Part shown: piece after piece, positions 51,296 to 62,975 of the stretch | Numbering within the stretch: position 1 is the first letter of the stretch | Layout: each line of letters begins with the position of its first letter | Assembly: GCF_042242105.1 (NCBI RefSeq) | Contig: NC_092012.1 | Location: 21,181,543 to 21,245,542 of the forward strand | Origin: Pempheris klunzingeri | Taxonomy: Eukaryota; Chordata; Actinopteri; Acropomatiformes; Pempheridae | Direction: 5' to 3' | Length of the DNA stretch: 64,000 bases | Translations under genes and position numbers: made by a program | The notes under the pieces: generated by a model | Databases searched by the model: none | Seen by the model: the letters and a program-made list of their open reading frames with translations, nothing else | Told to the model about the DNA's origin: nothing

Positions 51296-51872
51296 GAATA
51301 TGAGGAGGCCCACTCATATTACACAGCCAACAGGTAACAACATTACCAGTGCTGTTGGTGGTCGCTTTGGGCAGAAACTAATCTAATTAGGAATCTAAAA
51401 GTTTCGGTGGTAGTTTTAATCAGTTCACGTAATTAGCTGGAGCTAGACGCGTCCTAGCTCTGGTTTCCATGGCAGCAAAACACAATTACACTTTACTGAT
51501 GTCATGTCGTAAATACCAGGACACATAAACCAGAGTATGACTGTTTTAAGAGCTTGTTAAGTAGTTAGTATTCACGTGCAGTTTCCTGTGTTACATTTCA
51601 CACTGTTCGAGTTGACGAAATGTATCAAATTATATTACACTGTTCACATTTTAGCGTTAGAAATAATTCATTAGCCTAATTACGGTCATATCTAATTAAG
51701 TAATAAGCTATAACACCATGTATGTTTTCTACTGTCATGACAAATAGCTACCTGAGGCCACCTTCACTCTAGGAAAGCGTCCAGCCAAGCCAGTGTCAGA
51801 ACTGTAGCTTCATTAACGTTACAGAAACCGCCTGCCATGCTAAGCAGCTAGCTAGTTGGCTTAACTACTCAC

Positions 51873-52010
51873 CGGCACAAAAACAGACAAGAAGAGATGG
51901 CCCAGTTGAATACACAGAATGAGGCAGCGTTCACTGACAACCGGGAAGTTCTCCTAGTTCTGTATGAGGTTGGGCCACATCATTAGGCTGGACAGCGTGG
52001 GTGTTTTCGG
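51873..52010 (-). other. gnpnat1: gnpnat1 untranslated first exon (inferred)
   Basis: A minus-strand donor GTGAGT at 51872-51867 follows TTTTTGTGCCG. The matching acceptor is the CCATGCAG before the coding exon near 50967. The 5' end is approximate. A short upstream frame (MMWPNLIQN, ATG at 51983-51981) would be included if transcription starts above it. Confidence 0.55.
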
Positions 52011-52095
52011 CTGCTGTTTCCGCCTAGCAGGAGCCCTTCTGTATGACGTGGCAGAGAAGCTGAACGTAGGGGGCGCAGCCCAATGACGTCACTGA
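52011..52095 (-). promoter_or_regulatory. gnpnat1: gnpnat1 promoter with UPRE-like and CRE motifs
   Basis: TATGACGTGGCA (52042-52053) contains the UPRE core TGACGTGG recognised by XBP1s/ATF6, and TGACGTCA (52084-52091) is a perfect CRE. Both lie within about 100 bases upstream of the inferred start. There is no TATA box. That mammalian hexosamine-pathway genes are XBP1s targets is established knowledge; use of these sites here is inference. Confidence 0.55.
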
Positions 52096-52409
52096 TCCCA
52101 ATCTGATTTAAATAGATCATTGCATATTATGTGTGAAGGTGATGTCCGACTCTAATCCAGACAGACTGTTTTATCTAAATCTAAATCCAGCGATTATCAC
52201 ACAGCAGAATGCATTTATTGGACCAAGTAACTTGAAGAGCAGTGTGCTGGATGCTGGTCACTACATGATGGGCAGGCTGCACCATGACTGCTGCATTTGA
52301 TCTTAAAGTCAGCAGGTCTGCAGCAGCATCTGTGGGTTTCATCAGGACAAAGCCAAGTCCAAGCAGAAGTGGGTTGGTCTCAAGAGGAAAACAACGATAT
52401 TTTCTTAAA
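52096..52409. other. Short spacer between amfr 3' end and gnpnat1 promoter
   Basis: About 300 bases, AT-rich, with no other feature. It separates two genes transcribed in the same direction. Confidence 0.5.
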
Positions 52410-54303
52410 AAGCTGTAGAAGCTCTGTTTATTGAGTCTTTTGTATTAACATATTTTACAAAAACTAGATTTACAGAAATTATTCATAACTGAACTGTTCT
52501 TGATTTAGGCACAAAAATACAGGAAAAGCTCAGTCCAAAAAGTAAATTAGTTCTGATTAAATAAGTAATGTTTATGAAAGATAACCCATGAATAGGAAAA
52601 TATATCACAGATATCAAGAGTTGTTAAATAACTGGAAACATGGAAATAAAACTGTCAAATTTCTTTTATACATCTCCATTAACTGAAATTGCAAATCTAA
52701 ATCCTACTTTACTTACAACACCCCCAAACAGAATTTGAGCAATAAAATAAAACGCACAACAGAGATCACAACACTTCAGCTTGCAGTGGAAGTTTGTGGG
52801 CTGCTCTTTGGGATTAAGTGGAAGGAAACAAAAGCACTTGTCTAGATTCATGCATATCTCACCACAAACTGCCCTCGCGCTGTAACCACAGGAAATCAAA
52901 CACTTATATTACACTCCATCATTGTGTCCATCCATATGCCTCAACCAGCTACAGATTCAGTCAAAATTGACAATTCCAAAATGTTTAAGGGCCAAGTCCA
53001 CGTTGTACTCTCCTGTGCATTACGGAAATAAGAGCAGAGGATGATTATGTTCCTCCGACTTCTGATTTTTGAATTAGCACTCCTCAATGTGAGTAGACAA
53101 AAGCCTCACAAATAAAACACCTTCTACATTCCCTCACTCTCATTGGGGTCACAGAATAATCCAGAAGTATTAAGTCAAAGGCAACTGGCTTTGTCGTTAG
53201 AGCTTGAAAACGTTGTGCTGTTTCTCAATTTACTGCCGAAGCCTCGCGAATGAGTGGCAAAACGTCTTCAAAACACGGGACAGCAAATTCAGCTGTCGCA
53301 CACTTAACATTTTCTACATACCCCAAAATGATGGACACCAAGGACCCCAATACTATACTCAGAAAAATATTTTCTTATTCAGAGAGAACTGCTCATTAAC
53401 ACAGAGTAATCTAAGAAAGACTGTGAGGATGATACCCATTGTACAAAATGTAATACATCCCCTTTGTTGCCTATGCATCTCAAGGGAACAATGTTAGAAA
53501 AAGATTTACATGCCCACACCCCACTTGTTAAATAACAAAATGCAAACTGTTTGCAATGGGCGATATTACACACTAAATACAGAACAACCCATGTGGGTCA
53601 AAAACACTTTGCAGCATTAATTTGATAGAAACATTCATATTTGACAGAAAGGCTGAACAATACTAAAGTGACATTCTCTTACTCCAAGGTAAGAAATAAA
53701 AACATGTTATTTTGCCTACACTTAATTCACAGTTCAAACTCAAAAAAATAAAAACACACGAATACATCAGATGAGTTTCTTCATCCAGAATATGTAGCTT
53801 TCTGCCATGAGCAAAATCAATGAAAAGAAATCTGATAAAAAGGAAAAAAACAAGGACCTAAATAACTTTATCCAATAATGACACCTTCAAAGCCCTGTCC
53901 TGAAAGCAAAGCATGCTCGGTTTTAGCGGCCAGTCCCAATCACGGCAGATACTGACTCCCCACTGACGCTGGTGGTTGCAATGGCACGTGAATTAAGGGC
54001 AATACAACCTTGCATTTCTCGACTTGCACCCTTCAGTTGACATAATGCTCCAAATACTCTGGAATCAGTGAAGCAGACGGCATTCACAATAGTCCCACTT
54101 ATTTAGGCAGCCAAAAACAATCCAAAGGCCATGTTAGCGATGCTTCTTAATTATTGTTTTGAATAGGTAATGACCATCGATTGTACACTAAATGGGGGAA
54201 AGGGGGGGGGGGGGGGGGGGGGGGGGGGGGTAAAATAGCTCTGGCGGTGCCTCTTGTGATGATGATGATGTGGTAGACTCTGCTGCTGAAGACAATCTGC
54301 GGA
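52410..54303 (-). other. amfr: amfr 3' untranslated region (inferred)
   Basis: Downstream of the amfr TGA (54304-54306). The last good poly-A signal is AATAAA at 52432-52427 on the minus strand, giving about 1.9 kb. A C29 homopolymer (in RNA) lies about 75 bases after the stop. Frames in it are short and unrecognised. Confidence 0.6.
54202..54230. repeat. G29 homopolymer (poly-C in amfr RNA)
   Basis: 29 consecutive G on the plus strand preceded by GGGGGAAA. The true length is uncertain because such runs are error-prone. Confidence 0.9.
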
Positions 54304-56292
54304 TCAGGGTGCAGGATCTGGATGATTTTGTATGCGTCTCTCAGCAGCTGCTGCCATGGTTCTACGTCTCAGCACGGACGAGTCCAATTCTAGAACACTG
54401 TCCTCCTCCAGTCCAGGCAAATCCTCATCCTGGTCCTCGGGACTCTTGTTCAGATATCTCCTACAGGGAAGCAATGAATAACACATGATTATGTGAGCAG
54501 AAAATGAAGCATAATGGGGAAAAGAGGGCAACCAGGAATGCCTACCATTAGTTTGCAAATTTTTATTTTTTTTTAAAAACATGTCTCATTTTAGGTCTGT
54601 ACAACCGAGCCTTTCAGCTACTCTGGTAGCAAAGATGGCCTATATGCATATATTTGTCTGGTCTTGGTTCACAGACAGAGTGACTTGACATGGAAATGTC
54701 TGTTCTCACAAAACATTAATTGTACAGTTGAGCTGTGATGTGCAATCAAGTGTGATCACACTCCTGACCTCAAAAAATCATTTCCCCAAACAGCAAGACA
54801 AAAACACATTTGGTTTGGAGTCTAAGTTATTTCGAATATGAAACACTGCTTAGCACGTCTTCCTGTGGAGGTAGGAAGCTCCAACCAACCTGCGCGCCTG
54901 CTGGAGCATCTCTTCTTTCCTCTGCTTTAACATCTTCTGCCTCTCCTCAGCTGACTTAGAGAAGCGACCCCCTCTGGCCTCCATGTTGTCTGACTCACTG
55001 AGGCCCTGCTCTGCTGCTCCACTGGAGCCTGCCTGCTCATCTGACGAAGCGCTCATCTGTATAGGGCCACGCTCTATGGCCTGAGAAAGAAACACAGGTG
55101 ATATATGTGACAGATTGTTGCATTCTGTCTTTTCACAGAAAACCATAGGAATGACATGATCAACAAGCCAGGAAACATTGACAGAGTTGTTGGAGAAATC
55201 ACGAGAGCATCATGTTAACAAAACAAGGTTAGCCTTTTTAGTGGCTTCAGTGAAATAATTAAAAATGAAAAAACTAAAAAAAAAAAACTATTAAAAAAGA
55301 CTTTATTAACCTAGTTGACTGACCTGTGTCGGGAAAGGCACCTGGATGCGTCCCTCCAGGATGTTGTCAGTGGTGACCTCCACAGAGCGGGTCAGCTGCA
55401 GGTCCTGCATTACCAGGTAGGAGGGCACCTGAGGGAACATCTCCTGGATCTGGTGGGCCTGATGACATTGAAGGCAAAGAGAGCAATAGAGAAATGTTGG
55501 AGAGGGAAGAGCAGAACATCATAAACTGGAAGTCAAAACTTTTTTTTTAAAGCTTGGCACAAGCAGGTTTTAAACATAGTGTATTAATGATTTACAAGTC
55601 TCTTGTGTAAATATATACGTGGCATATTTTGCATCAGTAACAGTTCCTAAATCTGCTGGTTAAATGAAGAGCCTATCACTATGTCAACAAGCATTTACTA
55701 GGAACTCAAACACCATGGGCACAAGGTTACATAGACAATGACTACATGTAAACAGCAAGACGGGGAATGACGAGTGGGACAAATGATGGCTGCATTGAAA
55801 AACTATATAACTGGCCTCAAATTGCTATCAGTTTACAATAAAACTAGCAAGGCTGATCAGGCTGTAAACATGAACTCACCATGGCCATGAGCTGGGAGTT
55901 GTTTGCCTGAGCAATGCCCAAAATATTGGTGGTGTGCATTACTTCCACTGAGAAACTGGGCAGCCAGCTGGCAATGCGAGATCCTGTGTGAGAATATATG
56001 AATCTTAGAATTCCTTGTCACAAACAGCCTCCCTGATGTAAGGTAGCTCCACAGCCAGACTTGTCCTTGGATTAGTGTCGGACAGACTTACCGTCAAAGT
56101 GAAAGAAGTGATTGTGCTGGTTGATATGTGGTCTAGCATCTGCAGCAGCTCCTACCGGGCCAATATTGTCTTCTAAACCCCCTCCTTGCTGTTGGCCTCT
56201 TGCCTGGCTCTCGTCCCCATTAATGTTCAGGGAGGTCCGACATGTTGGACACGAGGTATCCTGCTCGAGCCATGAGCGCAAACAAGAGCTGG

Positions 56293-56356
<64 letters not shown>

Positions 56357-57998
56357 CAGTTCATCTTACGGAACCAAACTGCTATAAATCAAGCTAAATC
56401 ATAACATGAACATCCAGACAAAGAAAATCATATCATAGAAGTTAGTGGCTGTTCTGCAGTCAGGTTTACAGCTTATATAAATGTTTGCAGGGCTTCAGGC
56501 ACTAGCCAAACTAAGGACACTTCATTCAAGTTTGGTATATCTGGTTGTGTGCTATTTCCACAGTCTCCCCTTTCGCCATCTGTAAGAAAGGATAAACTTT
56601 TTCTAGGCTATGGAGCCACGGGTCAGTGGTCCCAGTAAAACATTCCTCGCATGGACGGTGCTATGCATAGAAGCAACTATGATGATGCTGTTTGAAAAAA
56701 CACTGTACTTGTGGAAGAGATGGCCGCAGGGTAGTTTGCGTGCTGTCAGCATGGTGTCCCAGCAGATGGCACAATCATCATCATTAGCTGCCAGCTCCTC
56801 TGCCGTGGCAACAGCAAATCTGCACATATACATTTCACAGGTTATACTAATAGGGTTGACACAAGTAATGATTCATGGAAAACACAAAGCTTCCATTAGA
56901 TAATAACAGTAACACTAAATAAATTAAACTAATATGTAATTACCTGGCCTCCATATTGTTGATGACGCGAAGGTAGTTCTTGTGGCGGCGGACGCGGCGC
57001 TGGACCTCATGGAAGAGATACCGCAGCTGCATGAAGATAACCAAGCTTGCCATGGACAGCCAGATGTTACCAAAAAGCTGAAGACAGACGTATGGCGAGA
57101 AAAGATTAAAGATCAGGGGAGTGGAAAAAGACACAGACAGACTAAAATTTCATATCCTCACATTGCCAACACTTGTTCCCTGTGTGTCTTACCAGCATAT
57201 GGACGTGATGCATGAGGTCCAGGAAGAGCATAGCCAACTCCATGATGAAATCTGTGTAGTAGACATATGTTCCCTTACTCTCCCAGGTCCCTGGGTGGTT
57301 CAGGTCCCACAGATGAATGGAGTATCTGAGGGGACAGGGACAGCTCTGTCAGGCCATGAGCCACAGGTGATATTTTCACAGTATGGTGGACGCTGTGGCC
57401 CTCATCTTTGGCAATTCTGAAAAAATTAATGACTGGAAGACAGATGATGTAAAAATATGATGGCACAATAATGCAATTAGAAGGAACAGACAGCGTCAAA
57501 TGTATCCAGTTCTATTCAGATTTCTAATTTGAGATTAAGAAACAAATAAGAGAGAATATCAATGTAATGACAGAGAATCAAAGTTTACATTTTCCACATG
57601 ATTTTCCAATGTGAAATAGCTTCATCCAACACCACTGACCTCCTAATCTACTGTATGTACTAACACACGTTAAACAAACCAAGATAACAATATATGATCA
57701 ATGCATGTTCTATTGTTAAAGTACAGGGCAGGTAGTCACCACAAACATTATGCTGCTAGGTGCCAAACCACAGCTCTGTAGCTGACAACTGAAGTTTTAA
57801 TGTTAGGCTACAGCAGCTGTATCAATGAGAGCTTCAGCTGATTAGAGTTGTTTCTGCTGCTTGTATAACCCTGACCACCCCCCTCTTTGGGACAAAGGAG
57901 CCTTTCACACTGCTCTAAGTGAACCAGAGCAAAACAAATGCTGTCGCTAACATTAGCCCTTGATTCTAAATCTGCACAGGCCATGTCATCCATACTGC

Positions 57999-58070
<72 letters not shown>

Positions 58071-61000
58071 ACACGTGTGAGGAGGCATTAAAAGGGACTT
58101 ACCGCATAATGACATGCCCAGTGCGCACAGTCACCAGCAGACACTGAAGGCAAAAGTGCAAGAGGGAACATGATGTAATTCTTCTATTCTACTTTTTATA
58201 TAGAACAATCCAAAATTTGAAATCAGACTTGTGACTTTTAAAAAACCATCACTGCTTTGAGGAAAAGAGACTGTACACTGATCATTTCTGTGTTTATTAC
58301 ACTATACCTCTTTTGCCCTTATAGAAACAGTTTCTGTATCAAATCCATATGCCTTTTATCACAGTACACATTATTACTTGTCATGGCAGAGAGAGCTTAG
58401 TTGTAATTGAAAACATTAGGGATGATTCCAGTGCCTCTGTAAGCCATGCTTGTAAGCCAGCATTCACAATACTGGGGGGCCCTGGAACTGGCACATCTAA
58501 ATGAAATACAGTCATGATTATGAGTTATGAATTACAACTGCCTTTTTCTGTTATAATGTCAAACTGTCTGCCATAAAAAAACGGCTTGCAGTCTTTGCAA
58601 TTTGACACACCAACACTGTGACCAAAGTCACAACAGACAGTAGTGAAGCAGCAAAATGTGATTTCTGTGTGAAAACAATTTCATGCAATGGAACAAGTTC
58701 TTCTAACATGAGGAGACTTTTCCTGTTGCATGGTAGGAACACAGTGTTGCTGATGTCCCTGTCCCTATTTTACCATGTTTTTTGGGGTTTCTTTGCTGAA
58801 CTAGTATGCCAAAAACTGGTAAGCAGAATCTGAAACACATTACTGATTTCCCCAGTCCTCCCTAGGGTGTAAGCATGTCAAATAAGAGAACTCTTTAAGA
58901 AATGCCTCGTCCTAAGAAACCGCTTCGGTGATACAAAAAGTCCACAATCATTTGTGCTCAGCGTGGTCAAAATGTGTCTCACCTCTGCTGCCATAAAGGA
59001 GAGGGTGTGCATGCCATGGGAAGCTCCCAGCAGACCGCAGACCACAGCCAGGCCGCAGCAGTCCAGCAGCAGGGAGACCAGCAGGCAAAGCACTCGCACA
59101 TGACTGTTCATGGGAGTCGAGGGCGAGAAAGACAGCTGTAGGGGCAAACATGTTGGTTAGAAGATTGAGTCTCTCTCAAAATTTTTCCTTTTCATTATGT
59201 TCTAAGGTATCTGGGGAGGTTTTTCCCATGTCTTCTTTGAGAGCTTGTACTGGTTTGGTGGTGCTGCTGTGGGCCCTTACAGCCCCCAAAGGCCAAAAGG
59301 ACAAAAGTGTGACACAAGTGCACAAATAAAATTGACTACTCATAACTCGTTGGGAATTGATGGTGGACTTCAGTTGGCAAAAGATTTAGAACAAGTGTTT
59401 TATTTAAATGTTCACAGGCTGATAGGACAAACTGATCTGGCATTTAAAGGATAAAACAAATCAAACAATACAAAATCTGCAAGGAGATGTTCCTGAAATG
59501 TGCAGGCATTTATGGCAAACAGCTAAATGAAATATGAAAACAGTACTCTTAAAAACGGGGGGTATCCCTACAATTATTTCCACCATCAAAGAACACAATG
59601 GATGTATTCTGCAGACCTGCTGATCTTCACACATGCAAACACAGATCAATAAGAATGTTGTAGTATCGGGCTTGGTACCATACGCAAAGGACATTTCTGC
59701 TGTAGTAACTGAGAGGAAAATGGGTTTGAACTATTCTCTTCCAGATTTTACACAACCAATTCAAAATCAATAAACTTCTCACACACAACCCCCCCACCCC
59801 CCCACCCCCCAACCACACACACACACACACTTCTATGAACTGGCAAAACATTGCTTAGTACTGTAACTGACGGACATCGCTGACAGTGAATAGAACACAA
59901 TTTAGGACCTCATTACGAGCATTACAACAGCTGAGCTGAGAGAATTAAAATAGGCTCCAACAATTCTGTAAAACTTAACTAGCACATAGTTTCCTCAGCA
60001 CACTCACGACATGGCATATCATCTTTAGCAGTTTACCCTACATGTGCGAGCTGCACCCCAAAGCTAGAACCCACAGAAACAGGGAGACAGGAAGCAAGAC
60101 AGCGGGAGTAACATAACTGACAGACTTCAACCTAAAAACAAAGCTACTACAGACACAGCCACTATTCCATCTTAGACAGCATACCGACTTATTGCCCATT
60201 TAAAGTTTCACTGCTTGCAAGGAGGTGATTAAATCTGATATTTTGTTTTCCCCTCCATGCAGAGTACAATCTGATACAGGGGCATATCAGTGTAGCAACT
60301 GGAAAGGTATCAGTGGCCCAACAAGCTGATACAAGGAGCTATTAATAGGTCAGGAGCTGAAAAGAGTACAGCTACTTTCAGACTTCTGGAGGACACCCAC
60401 CACACCTTTTAACGATCATTTTATATATGATGGAAACATTATTCAGACGCTTATCCTTAGGAGCAACAAGCCAGCCACAATAAAGTCTACTCCAATCCTG
60501 TTTAATGTGGAGTGTACAAAGGAACATGTTTCATGTAGGCACAGTAAGGCCTATTTATTATAATAATATAATATAATATAATATAACATAACGTAACGTA
60601 ATATTTCTACCTATATCTTATAATAGAATATCTCATAGCAAAGACACAGATAATACCCGTTGCAAATGTACACTTTGTAAAAACTCTCTAGAGTAATTTG
60701 TGTTAACTCTATAAATCCCTACATCTTCTTAATTCCATTCCATTTCCTGTGCCTGTACCTACATACATAGTTGTTCATTTAAAAGAGCTCTGTTTGTAAT
60801 AAATGAGCACTCAAAGAGCTTGAAGGCTCTGCAAAAAAAACCCCATCATTTTCAGATGCACATAATAATAACACAACATGGACTTCACCATGATAAATCC
60901 ATTTCAGAGGTGTTTCCTTTCGGGTCAGAAAGGAAATGCTTTTAAAAAGAGCCTTAAGCTAAGCTCACCATAAAATGACCTAACAATGTGGCTGGTTCAA

Positions 61001-62380
61001 AAATGATCAGGTGTTACTTATTTGCATATTTCTGATCATGTTTGTTGATTCGTTACCACGTGGCCATGAAAGTTTTTAGACTACTGTTTTGTACTGTAGG
61101 CTGACTGATTAGTTGAACTTCTGGTATAGTATCAGTAGCTGTGATGAGAGTATGTCTGTCAGTATTCCAGTAACATTGGTTTACCATACAGGGGGTAAAC
61201 CATGCACTGTATCTGTAGCGACTTCAGAGAACAAGAGTCGCTGAGGGACTGAGGCTGGGCCTGTTTGTCTGATGCGCAAAACAAAAGAATTCACGGAGAT
61301 TTCAAAGAATACATTTAGCCTTTTATTTGAGAAAAAAGATGATCAACTCATGATAACGTGCGCAGACTCATAATCAAAGTAATCACAGCGACCAAAGAAA
61401 AATAGCGGCCAACAAAAAATGTGGCAACCCAGCTCACCCCCCCTCCCTCAGACAATGAAAAGTGAACAGATGAGTCTATTAGCTTAATATCCTCGCCCAT
61501 ATCCATGTGACCCGCTATCCCCCTATTCAATATGATCACAAAATAATATCATAACCAAAACCATCACTAACAACAATCAATATGCCCCCCAACCTTACAA
61601 CAACAATTCACTCATGGCTCCTACAGTATCACTAGAATGAGTAAAAACCAAAAAGTGAGCGTAGTTTCTAATACTTACATATTCAAAGCGATCTTTGCAG
61701 AGCTGAACCATTAGGTGGAGGAAGACCAGGGCAGAGAACCACAAACACCACATGACCACCTCCTCTACAGTCTGCACGTTCAACACGCCAAAGATGAAAA
61801 TGAACTTGTAGAAGATGAAGTTCCAGAACTTATCCTTGAGGTGCTGAGGAAAAAGCATAGACAAAAGTAGAGGTTGGAAACCCCAGACAGGAAAGCAGCA
61901 GCGGCCATTGTTTCAAGACAATAAGAAGGCACGAACTCACCTGCTTCTCACTGACCCTGAGAGGGCCGAACACCACATACTGGATCATTTTAGCAATTAA
62001 CATCAAAGAGCAGCAGAACGTGTTGACCAAGACCTACGGGAGAACACAGAATAAGGTGACAATCAGGCTTTGAAAGAACATCGTCTTATTGTACAAATCA
62101 AAATCCTACAATGGATGACACTCACCCATACAAAGAGACTGTCGGTGACAAGATACCACAGCACAGTGGTTGCCAGTTCTGTGCTGCTAATATCATTGTT
62201 TAGATGCTGAAGATCCACGTCAGAGGGAGCTGGTGTTTCATCAGTGTCCAAGGCCCCAAACCCCGGGTCAGTCACTGTGGTGTAGGCACTGAAGATGCTG
62301 CCAGCCAGCAAAGCCACACTCAGTGCGGTGTACGTCTGCAGGCTGGGCCACGGAAACCTCTCCAGGAACAGCAGAGGCAT
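54304..62380 (-). CDS. amfr: AMFR/gp78, ER-membrane RING E3 ubiquitin ligase (13 coding exons)
   Basis: Polytopic ER ligase of ER-associated degradation; works with the E2 UBE2G2 and the p97/VCP segregase. Coding exons in transcript order: 62380-62126, 62033-61941, 61843-61679, 59135-58983, 58143-58103, 57325-57193, 57077-56944, 56819-56709, 56288-56092, 55983-55880, 55458-55324, 55080-54890, 54460-54304. All are GT-AG and the frame closes at 622 aa (human 643). N-terminus [20 protein letters not shown], followed by several membrane helices to about residue 310. RING-H2 with Cys341, Cys344, Cys356, His358, His361, Cys364, Cys375, Cys378, split between exons 8 and 9. CUE domain about 456-498 ([19 protein letters not shown]). 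UBE2G2-binding helix [20 protein letters not shown] at about 547-566. C-terminal p97-binding (VIM) helix [15 protein letters not shown] at about 601-615. Unusual intron repeats, a solo LTR and a weak exon 12 donor are listed as findings. Whether this is amfra or amfrb cannot be told. Confidence 0.97.
56295..56354. repeat. (AC)30 = (GT)30 in amfr sense strand, at exon 9 acceptor
   Basis: Uninterrupted 60 bases. In the transcript the tract ends 6 bases before exon 9: (GT)30-TTCCAG-exon. Confidence 0.97.
58003..58068. repeat. (GT)33 = (CA)33 in amfr sense strand, intron 5
   Basis: Uninterrupted 66 bases beginning 34 bases after the exon 5 donor in the transcript. Confidence 0.97.
59781..59831. 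repeat. C-rich/CA tract; G-quadruplex-capable on amfr sense strand
   Basis: C7-A-C7-A-C6 (59789-59810) flanked by CA repeats. The amfr RNA therefore carries G6-U-G7-U-G7 in intron 3. Confidence 0.9.
60555..60605. repeat. (ATAAT)n-like AT repeat in amfr intron 3
   Basis: AATAT/ATAAT units decaying into ATAACATAACGTAACGTAAT. Confidence 0.8.
61214..61625 (-). mobile_element. Solo LTR in amfr intron 3, with 5-bp target duplication
   Basis: 412 bases with ends TGTAG...CTACA, flanked by the identical pentamer GTATC (61209-61213 and 61626-61630). The minus strand carries AATAAA (61327-61322) about 110 bases before its end, as in an R-U5 layout, so the LTR points the same way as amfr. There is no internal retroelement coding sequence: a product of recombination between two LTRs. 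Five-base duplications fit Ty3/Gypsy, Copia or BEL elements; superfamily undetermined. Confidence 0.8.
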
Positions 62381-62449
62381 GTCAGTCTCTCTGGTCCACT
62401 TGTCAACGTGTGAAAATGGTTTTTGTCCCGCTCCAAGAAGTCAGGCAAC
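62381..62449 (-). other. amfr: amfr 5' untranslated part of the first coding exon
   Basis: A minus-strand acceptor CCCTCACAG lies immediately before GTTGCC (exon start 62449), 69 bases upstream of the ATG. This suggests splicing from an upstream untranslated exon. Confidence 0.6.
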
Positions 62450-62975
62450 CTGTGAGGGTACAAGTGAGTTAGCCCTGGCCAAACTGTGCTAACCTGACGC
62501 TGAGCGTGAAACTCATGGATATAGAAGTGTTAGCATAGGATTGTGGCTCAATCGTGTCAATGCTTTAGTAATGATTTTTAATTAGCCAGTTGAAACATGC
62601 TAGTTCCCAAGAAGTTAGATGAGTAGCCTTAGCTAGCCGGATGTTGGCTAATCTTCTCTTAGTTTTCCAGCAAGGCTAACTTCACATTAGCTCACAACAG
62701 TTGATAAATGTGCAAATTACTCCTGGCTTAGACTGTTTTTGGTGAAATGTAATGAGTTAACTCGGCCCAGGAAAGTGAAAACCACGGGCCAGCGACCAAA
62801 CTGGCAGATATTAATACTCCAGTGGGGCTAACGCTCATTAATAGTAGGAGTTCACGCCCCTGACGTTAGCTATTTACCTGGCTAGCGTTACCTAATACTA
62901 GCTTACTGGCTAGCTACGTAGCTAGGCAATGCTAGCAAGCAACAGACATGAAGCTAGCATTAAATAGTTACTTAC

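Noticed and set aside
54850..55146. 98-codon frame beginning at an ATG at 55146
   Set aside because: It is amfr exon 12 plus intron sequence on both sides; the ATG is intronic.
61348..61539. Frame in C-rich sequence, first considered as a mitochondrial insertion
   Set aside because: The region is fully explained by a solo LTR with target duplications; no mitochondrial gene matches seen.
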